From Actinomycetota bacterium (GTDB lineage Bacteria; Actinomycetota; Actinomycetes; S36-B12; UBA5976), in contig CANFIL010000015.1 of assembly GCA_947447095.1 (NCBI GenBank), positions 1 to 15,992 on the forward strand: DNA of 15,992 nt, given 5' to 3'. Numbering within the stretch: the stretch's first letter is position 1; each line of letters opens with the position of its first letter. A program made the position numbers and the translations under genes. Below, one piece after another: positions 5,880-12,388 of this stretch. The notes under the pieces are model-generated. The model made no database searches. It was not told the DNA's origin and worked only from the letters and a program-made list of their open reading frames with translations.

Positions 5880-6986
5880 ATGAAGGAAGTTCTTGACGAA
5901 CTCCTTGAAGCCTTTGAATCAGGCAAGCCAGCGGCTTTAGCAACTGTTGTGCGCACGTGGCGTTCTGCGCCTCGCCCAGCTGGCGCATCCATGCTCGTCA
6001 CAGAGTCAGGTGAAGCCGTCGGCTCAATCAGTGGCGGTTGTGTCGAAGGCGCAGTTTACGAACTCAGCGGTGACGTCATTAAAGATGGCGAAGTGCGTTA
6101 CGAAACCTACGGAATCAGCAATGACGATGCGTTCGCTGTTGGGTTGACCTGCGGCGGAATTCTTGAAGTTTATGTTGAGCAAATCACCCACGAGACTTGG
6201 CCAGAACTTCCAGCACTTGCTGCGAGCGTTCGTGCGGATGAACCAGTTGCTGTGGCAACTGTTGTTCGCGGACCTGCACACGTTGGTAATCACATGGTGA
6301 TTTGGCCAGATCGTCGTGAAGGTGATTTAGGTTCGCAGCGTTTAAACGATGCCGTTGGTGATGACGTCCTTGGTCTTCTTGAGTCAGGTACTACTGGCTT
6401 CTTGCACTACGGCTCCGATGGCGAACGCCGTGGCGATGAGCTTGAAATCTTTGTTTCCAGCTTTGCACCAAAGCCACGCATGTTTGTCTTCGGCGCTATC
6501 GATTTTGCTGCTGCTGTTGCCAAGGTCGGAAAGTTCCTTGGCTACCACGTGACGGTGTGTGATGCTCGCGAAATCTTTGCCACCAAAAAGCGCTTCCCAG
6601 AAGCAGACGAAGTCGTTATCGACTGGCCACATCGTTGGCTCGAGACACAACAAGTCGATTCCCGAACAGTGATGTGCGTTCTAACGCATGATCCAAAGTT
6701 TGATGTTCCAGTTTTACTAGCGGCGCTGAAAACTCCAGCTGCATACATCGGCGCAATGGGTTCGCGTCGAACGCACGATGACCGCGTTGAGCGTCTGCGC
6801 GAAGCCGGGGCAACCGAAGCAGATATCGAGCGCATCAAGTCCCCTATTGGTCTAGATCTTGGTGCTCGCACACCGGAAGAAACAGCCATCTCAATCGCGG
6901 CAGAAATCGTGCAAGCTCACTGGGGCGGCACCGGGCGCAATCTGAACACCACAGAAGGCGCCATTCATCCTGGCGCTGCTCGATGA
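5880..6986 (+). CDS. xdhC: XdhC/CoxI family Moco maturation factor
   Basis: A 368-residue protein of the XdhC family, which binds Moco, protects it during sulfuration by a cysteine desulfurase, and delivers it to xanthine dehydrogenase or CO dehydrogenase-type apoenzymes. The N-terminal XdhC/CoxI domain (about 1-100) has VVRTWRSAPRPAGASMLV, SGGCVEG with Cys54, and LTCGGILEVYVE with Cys91; in studied relatives the first cysteine is needed for Moco binding. The C-terminal Rossmann domain begins FVFGAIDFAAAV near 200, an actinobacterial variant of the usual FGAGHVA, and continues with YIGAMGSRRTHDDRVERL and SPIGLDLGARTPEETA. It is complete and should be functional, unlike the diverged paralog at 1-760. 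Its stop overlaps the start of the nucleotidyltransferase gene, implying coupled expression. Confidence 0.93.
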   Translation: MKEVLDELLEAFESGKPAALATVVRTWRSAPRPAGASMLVTESGEAVGSISGGCVEGAVYELSGDVIKDGEVRYETYGISNDDAFAVGLTCGGILEVYVEQITHETWPELPALAASVRADEPVAVATVVRGPAHVGNHMVIWPDRREGDLGSQRLNDAVGDDVLGLLESGTTGFLHYGSDGERRGDELEIFVSSFAPKPRMFVFGAIDFAAAVAKVGKFLGYHVTVCDAREIFATKKRFPEADEVVIDWPHRWLETQQVDSRTVMCVLTHDPKFDVPVLLAALKTPAAYIGAMGSRRTHDDRVERLREAGATEADIERIKSPIGLDLGARTPEETAISIAAEIVQAHWGGTGRNLNTTEGAIHPGAAR

Positions 6987-7525
6987 TCGAATTTGTCGGA
7001 TTAGTTCTCGCCGCAGGCGAAGGCAAACGGTTCGGTGGGCCAAAGGCTCCGTTCGAACTCAATGGCGAACGACTCGTGGATCGTTCGGTACGCATTTTGC
7101 GTGAAGCAGGTGCCTCTCATATTTATGTCGTCCTCGGCGCATGGATCGGCGAAGTCGAGAATGCTGAGGTCATCGTGAACCCAGATTGGGAAACGGGAAT
7201 GGCGTCATCGTTGCGGTCTGGGTTGTCACACCTCGAATCGCAAACTCATCATGATCGCGTTGTCATTACATTGGTGGATTTGCCCGGGTTGACGCCCGAA
7301 GCAATCTCACGCGTTGCCTCTGACGAACAATCAATTTCAGTCGCTACTTACGACGGCACTCGCGGACATCCTGTGGGATTCAATCGCGAGCATTGGAATA
7401 AAGTTGCCGCAACAGCAATTGGCGATGCGGGAGCGCGTGATTTTCTAAAAAACCATGCCACTGACATCAGCACTGTCGAAGTTGGCGATGTCGCCACAGG
7501 TGAAGATATGGACGTGCGCCCTTAG
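6983..7525 (+). CDS. mocA: MocA-type molybdenum cofactor cytidylyltransferase (NTP_transf_3)
   Basis: A 180-residue nucleotidyltransferase, short but typical for actinobacterial members. The nucleotide-binding signature is LAAGEGKRFGGPK near residues 9-21. The LAAG form is characteristic of MocA, which makes molybdopterin cytosine dinucleotide, rather than LAGG of MobA, which makes the guanine form. NPDWETGMASSLRSGL near 65-80 and VDLPGL near 95-100 are the expected further motifs. The ATG overlaps the xdhC stop by four bases, and pairing of MocA with XdhC is common beside xanthine and CO dehydrogenase genes. The stop codon overlaps that of the convergent DUF2182 gene. Alternatives within this fold (other sugar or cofactor nucleotidyltransferases) are much less likely in this operon. 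Confidence 0.85.
   Translation: MIEFVGLVLAAGEGKRFGGPKAPFELNGERLVDRSVRILREAGASHIYVVLGAWIGEVENAEVIVNPDWETGMASSLRSGLSHLESQTHHDRVVITLVDLPGLTPEAISRVASDEQSISVATYDGTRGHPVGFNREHWNKVAATAIGDAGARDFLKNHATDISTVEVGDVATGEDMDVRP
7522..7525. other. Overlapping convergent stop codons
   Basis: The four bases TTAG give TAG as the mocA stop on the plus strand and TAA as the DUF2182 gene stop on the minus strand. No room remains for an ordinary terminator between the two convergent genes, so their transcripts must run into each other or stop inside the opposite gene. Confidence 0.9.
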
Positions 7526-8097
7526 GCGTGATGGTGAATGACCAAGTGTCCGAAACTTGGAATTGGCCCTGCGAGGAACAGCACACCGAGTGCAAAGACT
7601 CCGCTTGATAGACCGACAACTCTCGAAATAGCAATCTTGTGTGCGCTGGTAAATTCCAAGACCATCAGAATCGCAAGAGCAATCATTGGTGCGATCGTGG
7701 ATGGCATCACCCAGAACGCGGCAACCATGAGTGGGCCGCAAGCAAGCAGGCAATTCCAGCCGACGTGAAGACCATGCACAACACCAACATTGGCTGAGAC
7801 ATTCATGCAGGCAGAAATCGCATGATCGTGCAAACGCGAGAATTGGTAGACGCCGGCTAAGGCGCACAGAGCAAAAGTTGCGTAGGTCGAATCGACCTTC
7901 ATGGCGAGTTCAAAAATCGCGATCGCTGGAATGCCAGCAAGTAACCACACAGAGACAAAGCCGAGAACAGAGGTCAATAAGAAACCAGTTCCACGTCGTT
8001 GTTTCCAAGAAAGGATGATCGCAAGCGGGCTCATCATCAAGACGGACATCATTGCCCAGCCTTGGAAAAGCTCGAGCCCCGAACCCATTTGCGACAT
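7522..8097 (-). CDS. DUF2182-type predicted metal-binding membrane protein
   Basis: About 191 residues with five or six hydrophobic segments. It resembles DUF2182: W-x-x-M and MM-x-P in the first segment (GWAMMSVLMMSPLA), ALAGVYQFSRLHDHAISACM in the middle, then a WNCLLACGPLMV segment where the family has its G-x-x-C-x-x-C-C-W cluster, and an acidic EF near the last helix. The tail ends in FGHLVIHHHA, a possible metal ligand set. No reaction is established for this family. The ATG at 8095-8097 is chosen because of a promoter-like box four bases upstream; a GTG two codons earlier (8101-8103) overlaps that box. It follows glnD in the same direction and is convergent with mocA, overlapping stop to stop. 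The family call is moderate. Confidence 0.7.
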   Translation of the reverse strand: MSQMGSGLELFQGWAMMSVLMMSPLAIILSWKQRRGTGFLLTSVLGFVSVWLLAGIPAIAIFELAMKVDSTYATFALCALAGVYQFSRLHDHAISACMNVSANVGVVHGLHVGWNCLLACGPLMVAAFWVMPSTIAPMIALAILMVLEFTSAHKIAISRVVGLSSGVFALGVLFLAGPIPSFGHLVIHHHA

Positions 8098-8101
8098 GCT
8101 C

Positions 8102-8130
8102 ACACCCTAAGGCTGATTGCCCGCTTTGTC
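8102..8130 (-). promoter_or_regulatory. Putative promoter of the DUF2182 gene
   Basis: On the minus strand AGGACA (8125-8130, 4 of 6 to TTGACA), a 17-base spacer and TAGGGT (8102-8107, of the TAnnnT type) end four bases before the ATG. This would give a leaderless or almost leaderless mRNA independent of glnD. The 69-base gap to glnD holds no clear terminator. Confidence 0.3.
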
Positions 8131-8172
8131 CTGCTTGGGTGCTGTTTCTTGAACCTTTTTGGCCGCTTTTCG

Positions 8173-10482
8173 CTAGCCAACTCGTCGAAGAGCCGAGAGA
8201 ATTTCGGCTCGAATATCAGCAAATCGCGCTTCAGAAATTGCTTGGCCAGCATCGAGTACATAGAACGCATCAACGGCCTCTGATCCAAGCGTGGCAACCC
8301 GTGCACCAACAATTTCCAGCCCTGCATCACTGATTGCTTGTGAGATGGTATGCAAAAGTCCTGGCACGTCATGTGCCCGAACTTCAATGACCGTTGCCTG
8401 AGCAGAAGCTTCGTTATCAATCAGCACCAGTGGTTCAGGCACTATCGCAGTGGCACCAAAAGTGTCCTCACTTCGACGCTGAAGTTTTCCTCGAACATCA
8501 AGTGAGCCATCTAAGGCAAGGCGAAGATCTTGAGCCAACAAAGTGACATCAGGAACTTCGCCGAATTGTGGAGTCACTCCCCACACACTGGCCGCGCGGT
8601 GACCAATCGTTTGAGTAGTTGCCGTTCGCACACCAAGTCGATGTAGAGCCAATACGCCGGCCGTTATCGCAAGCAATCCTTGGCGATCAGGCGCTACTAC
8701 CGTGAGCGTAGGCAACGTCGACTGTGCATCGAGTGTCACGTGAATGTGATGATCATCAGGGACATCGATCGACAGTGTTGGTGCCTCAGGAATGCTGTCA
8801 CCACGCAAACTTGAATGGGCGATCCCGACAAGCTCAGAAATCAAACTGAATCTCCAGTCGGTTGCCACTGCCGGGCCGGTCGCCCGAGCATCACTTTCGG
8901 TTAGTGCGTGGAGCATGTCAAGAAACTCGTGCGTCTTAACAGCATCAGTTACCAAAGCGACCGTTGCAGGATCACGAGGATCACGTCGCGTGGCGAGCTC
9001 AGGCAGAAGCAAATGGAATTTCACCAGATCTCGCAGCACTCGAGTATCGGCTTCGTCGAAACCCAGGATTGGCGCAATCTTCACAACCAAATCAACGCCG
9101 ATTTCAGTGTGGTCGCCACCACGAGCTTTACCAATGTCGTGCAGTAAGGCACCAATGAGCAGCAGGTCAGGCCGTGCAACACGACGAGTCAGCGCTGAGG
9201 CTCGGATCGCTGCCTCAACCAAATGTCGGTCAACGGTATAGATGTGAACCGGATTGTGCTGCGGAGCAGAGCGCACCTGCGACCACTCAGGAATAAGCCG
9301 TGACCACACATCAAATTGATCAAGGGCCTCCCACACCGGAATTGCATTTCGTCCTGCACCAACGAGAGATACCAGCGACTCTCGAGCCTGGCGCGGCCAC
9401 GGCGTCGGAAGCGGCGCACTTTCATGCGCAAGGCGGTACACAGCATTCGGCGACAACCGCACACCATTCTGAGCCGCAGCTGCAGCGGCGCGAAGCAACA
9501 ATAACGGGTCTCGACTTGGATCAGCATCTTTGGCAAGAACTGCCTGGCCTTCATAAAGGACCACACCTTGAGCAAGTGGAGTTCGCTCAGGATGTGTTCG
9601 CTTGGGACCTAACCCGCCAAACCGTCGCCGAGAAGAATTTGCTGCTGGACGTTTGACTCGATTCCATGCAAGGTCACTGACATAGCTAATCGTTCGACCG
9701 GCGCCATAAATGGCACGCAACAGATCATCGCGCGACTCAAAACCTAGGGCTGTGGCGATAGCGGCCTGCTCTTGCTGCAAAACGCGATCGCTACTTCTGC
9801 CCGTAACTACCTGCAGAGCGTCCCTAACATCAAGAAGCAACTGATTTGCCTGCTCGACAAGCCCCCAGTCGATATCTGCTAGCCATGTTGCAGAGATTGC
9901 CCTCAAAATTGTCAGATCCCGAAGACCGCCAACTGACTCTTTTAAGTCTGGCTCAATGAGGTAAGCAAGCTCACCAAAATGACGTTCACGTTCAACGACA
10001 GTTTCATGAAGTTGAGGTAAGCGACGTGCGCCCATTGATCGCCAATCAGCTAGAACCTCCGACTTCATTCGAGTAGCCAATTCACCATCGCCAACAATTA
10101 CTCGAGTATCCAGCAACCCAAGAACAACTTTCAGGTCCGCAACTGCCATTGATTTAGCTTGAGCGACTGTGCGAACTGAGTGATCAAGTTTTATCGTCGA
10201 GTCCCAGATCGGGTACCAGAGTTTGTCGGCAATCTCGGAAACTTTTTGAACATCGACGCTCTCACCCACCACGAGGACCAAGTCGATGTCGCTACCTGGA
10301 GCTAATTCGCTACGGCCATAACTGCCTACAGCGACCAAGTCGGCATCAATATCTTGAATGCCGGCAGCAGCCGCGAGTTCCTTGATCCACTGATCCGTGA
10401 GATCGGTCAACGCAGAACGACGAGCGCGACCTGTGAGTGATGCATCAGCAAGTAACTCTGCTCGTCGAGCGATGATGTCCAC
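8173..10482 (-). CDS. glnD: PII nucleotidyltransferase GlnD
   Basis: A 769-residue bifunctional sensor that modifies and demodifies the PII protein GlnK in response to glutamine; in actinobacteria studied so far it adenylylates rather than uridylylates. Domains: nucleotidyltransferase with GSYGRSELAPGSDIDL at 53-68, including the metal-binding aspartates 65 and 67; a linker with IEPDLKESVGGLRDL near 177-190; an HD hydrolase domain with HIYTVDRH near 413 and ALLHDIGK with His448-Asp449; then two C-terminal ACT domains (about 590-655 and 690-765, the second with VIEVRAHDVPGLLHTISQAI), which bind glutamine. The start is a GTG at 10480-10482, supported by AAGGA (10491-10495) eight bases upstream. 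It follows glnK after 71 bases that contain a strong hairpin. Length and motifs are those of an intact enzyme. Confidence 0.95.
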   Translation of the reverse strand: MDIIARRAELLADASLTGRARRSALTDLTDQWIKELAAAAGIQDIDADLVAVGSYGRSELAPGSDIDLVLVVGESVDVQKVSEIADKLWYPIWDSTIKLDHSVRTVAQAKSMAVADLKVVLGLLDTRVIVGDGELATRMKSEVLADWRSMGARRLPQLHETVVERERHFGELAYLIEPDLKESVGGLRDLTILRAISATWLADIDWGLVEQANQLLLDVRDALQVVTGRSSDRVLQQEQAAIATALGFESRDDLLRAIYGAGRTISYVSDLAWNRVKRPAANSSRRRFGGLGPKRTHPERTPLAQGVVLYEGQAVLAKDADPSRDPLLLLRAAAAAAQNGVRLSPNAVYRLAHESAPLPTPWPRQARESLVSLVGAGRNAIPVWEALDQFDVWSRLIPEWSQVRSAPQHNPVHIYTVDRHLVEAAIRASALTRRVARPDLLLIGALLHDIGKARGGDHTEIGVDLVVKIAPILGFDEADTRVLRDLVKFHLLLPELATRRDPRDPATVALVTDAVKTHEFLDMLHALTESDARATGPAVATDWRFSLISELVGIAHSSLRGDSIPEAPTLSIDVPDDHHIHVTLDAQSTLPTLTVVAPDRQGLLAITAGVLALHRLGVRTATTQTIGHRAASVWGVTPQFGEVPDVTLLAQDLRLALDGSLDVRGKLQRRSEDTFGATAIVPEPLVLIDNEASAQATVIEVRAHDVPGLLHTISQAISDAGLEIVGARVATLGSEAVDAFYVLDAGQAISEARFADIRAEILSALRRVG

Positions 10483-10508
10483 GAATGTTTTCCTTAGAGG
10501 TGTAGGTA

Positions 10509-10548
10509 GCAGGAAGTGGGGAGTCGAATTCCTCGACTCCCCACCTGC
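10509..10548. terminator. Strong hairpin between glnK and glnD (attenuator or processing signal)
   Basis: A perfect 12-base-pair stem, arms 10516-10527 and 10533-10544 (left arm GTGGGGAGTCGA), closes a five-base loop. GCAG (10509-10512) and CTGC (10545-10548) can add four outer pairs past a three-base bulge. In the glnK transcript it starts about six bases after the stop codon and ends before the glnD ribosome site. No U-run follows, so it may partly terminate transcription, or protect the 3' end of glnK mRNA, allowing more GlnK than GlnD to be made. Confidence 0.6.
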
Positions 10549-10553
10549 CAGAA

Positions 10554-10892
10554 TTAAAGAGCCGCCGAACCCTTTTCGCCGGTGCGCACCCGAGTGACCG
10601 AATCAACAGGAATTACCCATACTTTTCCATCACCGATGCGACCAGATTGCGCGGCAGCGACAATCGCATCGACTACTGCTTCGGCGTCTTCATCGTCGAT
10701 GAGGACCTCGATGCGTACCTTCGGAACAAGATCCACTGTGTATTCCGCACCGCGGTAAACCTCGGTATGCCCACGCTGGCGACCAAACCCGGAGGCCTCC
10801 GAAACAGTCATCCCGTGAATTCCTCGGGCTTCAAGGGCCACTTTGACGTCCTCGAGCTTGAATGGCTTCACGATTGCAGTTACAAGTTTCAT
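10554..10892 (-). CDS. glnK: Nitrogen regulatory protein PII, GlnK
   Basis: A 112-residue trimeric PII signal protein that binds ATP, ADP and 2-oxoglutarate and plugs AmtB when nitrogen is ample. MKLVTAIVKPFKLEDVK is the first strand and helix, GFGRQRGHTEVYRGAEY leads into the T-loop with Tyr51, the residue that GlnD nucleotidylates, and GRIGDGKVWV near 87-96 is the C-terminal PII signature and nucleotide site. It is called GlnK rather than GlnB because it is coupled to amtB: its ATG overlaps the amtB stop by four bases. AAGGAG (10900-10905) lies seven bases before the ATG, giving it a strong ribosome site of its own. All key residues are present. Confidence 0.96.
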   Translation of the reverse strand: MKLVTAIVKPFKLEDVKVALEARGIHGMTVSEASGFGRQRGHTEVYRGAEYTVDLVPKVRIEVLIDDEDAEAVVDAIVAAAQSGRIGDGKVWVIPVDSVTRVRTGEKGSAAL

Positions 10893-12211
10893 GCTGGTGC
10901 TCCTTCAGTTGTGCGAACTCCCGAGAGCGCGCCGCTAATGCTTCCACCACTACGACCTTCAAAGTCGTATGCAGTTTCTGCATGTTCCGTTAAGTCAATA
11001 CCTTCGATTTCAGCATCACGGTCAATGCGGAAACCAAGCGTCTTATCCAGAATGAATCCCAGAATAAGTGTCACGACGAATGAATATGCAAGAACCGAAA
11101 ATGCTCCGATTGCTTGCTTTCCTAGCAGAGTAAATCCGCCGCCATATAACAACCCATCTGCGCCGAATGCGTTGACTGCCTTCGTACCGAAGAACCCGAT
11201 CGACAAACATCCGATGATGCCGCCGACCAAGTGCACGCCAACGACATCAAGACTGTCGTCATAACCAAACTTGTACTTCAACGCCACGGCGGTTGCACAA
11301 ACAGCGCCCGCAATGAACCCGATGACCACTGCTGCCCAGGGGGCGACGAACGCACATGCCGGTGTAATTGCCACAAGCCCAGCCACCGCACCGGATGCAG
11401 CGCCCAGGCTCGTTGCGTGTCCATCACGAATACGTTCGACGATGAGCCACCCAGCAACAGCACCCGCAGTTGCAACTTGCGTGTTCATGAAGGCCAAAGC
11501 TGCAGTCCCATTAGCGCCTAATGCTGAACCTGCATTAAAACCAAACCAACCGAACCACAACAGGCCAGCGCCAATGAGGACCAGTGGCAGATTGTGCGGG
11601 CGCATTGGATCTTTTCTCCAGCCCACTCGCTTGCCAAGAACAATTGCTAATGCCAAGCCAGCTGCACCAGCGTTGATGTGAACTGCCGTTCCACCAGCAA
11701 AATCGAGAACGCCACGAGCTGCAAGCCAACCGGCACCAGTTGCATCTTTGCCGCCGAAGTCAAAGACCCAGTGTGCAACTGGGAAGTACACGATGGTTAC
11801 CCAAATCGCGATGAAGACCGACCACGTTACAAACTTTGTTCGATCAGCAATCGAACCACTGATGAGTGCAGGTGTGATCACGGCAAACATCAATTGGAAT
11901 ACCGCAAATGCTAAAACAGGAATCGGATAAGGCGCACCGTTACTCGTCAAATCATTTACAACCTCGCCTAAATGCGACCAATCAAACGCGCCGATCCACT
12001 TGCTGCCACTGTCGCCGAATGCGAACGAGTAACCATAAATTACCCACAACACACTCACGATGCCGATCGAAATGAACGACATCATCATCATGTTCAAGGT
12101 GCTCTTCGCGCGAGTCATGCCGCCATAAAAGAACGCCAAGCCCGGCGTCATTAATAGCACCATTGCGGATGCAGAGAGCACCCAAGCGGTATCTCCAGCA
12201 CTGAGTTCCAT
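10889..12211 (-). CDS. amtB: Ammonium transporter AmtB
   Basis: A 440-residue Amt-family membrane channel that imports ammonium and is regulated by GlnK. About eleven membrane segments are visible. The pore twin histidines are His178 (GGTAVHINAG) and His327 (VGVHLVGG). MTPGLAFFYGGM near 21-32 is the Amt block in the first segment, and WFGWFGFNAGSALG near 219-232 is conserved. The cytosolic tail contains EGIDLTEHAETAYDF, the segment that contacts GlnK. Residues 1-10 are hydrophilic with no signal peptide, which is usual for actinobacterial Amt. AGGAGG (12216-12221) sits four bases before the ATG. The upstream region carries GlnR-like half sites and a hairpin, consistent with induction under nitrogen limitation. 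Confidence 0.96.
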   Translation of the reverse strand: MELSAGDTAWVLSASAMVLLMTPGLAFFYGGMTRAKSTLNMMMMSFISIGIVSVLWVIYGYSFAFGDSGSKWIGAFDWSHLGEVVNDLTSNGAPYPIPVLAFAVFQLMFAVITPALISGSIADRTKFVTWSVFIAIWVTIVYFPVAHWVFDFGGKDATGAGWLAARGVLDFAGGTAVHINAGAAGLALAIVLGKRVGWRKDPMRPHNLPLVLIGAGLLWFGWFGFNAGSALGANGTAALAFMNTQVATAGAVAGWLIVERIRDGHATSLGAASGAVAGLVAITPACAFVAPWAAVVIGFIAGAVCATAVALKYKFGYDDSLDVVGVHLVGGIIGCLSIGFFGTKAVNAFGADGLLYGGGFTLLGKQAIGAFSVLAYSFVVTLILGFILDKTLGFRIDRDAEIEGIDLTEHAETAYDFEGRSGGSISGALSGVRTTEGAPA

Positions 12212-12229
12212 AGGACCTCCTACTTAGTC

Positions 12230-12252
12230 GGCCCGTGAACCCCCACGGCGCC
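12230..12252 (-). other. Hairpin just upstream of the amtB ribosome site
   Basis: CCGTG (12233-12237) pairs with CACGG (12244-12248) around a six-base loop. GGC (12230-12232) and GCC (12250-12252) extend the stem past a one-base bulge. If the transcription start lies upstream, this structure falls in the 5' leader eight or more bases before AGGAGG and could influence translation or mRNA stability. Confidence 0.35.
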
Positions 12253-12328
12253 GAAAATCAATAGATTGCGACACCGTTGTCGATGTAGAAAGAATGCCCA
12301 AAATGTGTTGCAAGAGAGCGCATGGAAT

Positions 12329-12364
12329 GTTTCACGAGAGTGAAATGTCGTCACACAGTGTTAC
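12329..12364 (-). promoter_or_regulatory. Candidate GlnR operator upstream of amtB
   Basis: On the minus strand four five-base elements occur at near-helical spacing: GTAAC (12360-12364), GTGAC (12350-12354), TTCAC (12340-12344) and GAAAC (12329-12333), with start-to-start steps of 10, 10 and 11 bases. The last pair, TTCAC-N6-GAAAC, closely matches the GlnR consensus gTnAC-N6-GaAAC described in actinomycetes. It is also a perfect inverted repeat TTTCAC-N4-GTGAAA (12330-12345). The match is by eye; no matrix was run. Confidence 0.5.
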
Positions 12365-12388
12365 AGCCATGTTGCAGAATGGCCAGAG

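Larger units (their letters stand above)
12212..12388 (-). promoter_or_regulatory. Regulatory region upstream of amtB
   Basis: This is the 177-base gap between the amidase stop and amtB. In the amtB direction it holds a phased array of GlnR-like half sites (12329-12364), then TTGCAA at 12308-12313 as a possible -35 with only a weak -10 (TCTACA at 12284-12289, 18-base spacing), a CGACA-N4-TGTCG inverted repeat (12269-12282), a GC hairpin and the ribosome site. A weak core promoter with activator sites upstream fits an activated nitrogen gene. Confidence 0.5.

Noticed and set aside
8104..8172. Possible terminator hairpin CACCC...GGGTG after glnD
   Set aside because: The arms at 8101-8109 and about 8132-8139 need a bulge and a 22-base loop, and no U-run follows in the glnD direction, so the structure is too weak to report.
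8792..9241. A 149-codon plus-strand frame opposite glnD
   Set aside because: It lies fully inside the antisense of the glnD HD domain; low-complexity Ser/Arg composition and no motif.
10647..11264. A 205-codon plus-strand frame opposite glnK and amtB
   Set aside because: It is antisense to two well-supported genes, has a composition typical of a reverse-strand shadow and shows no recognisable domain.
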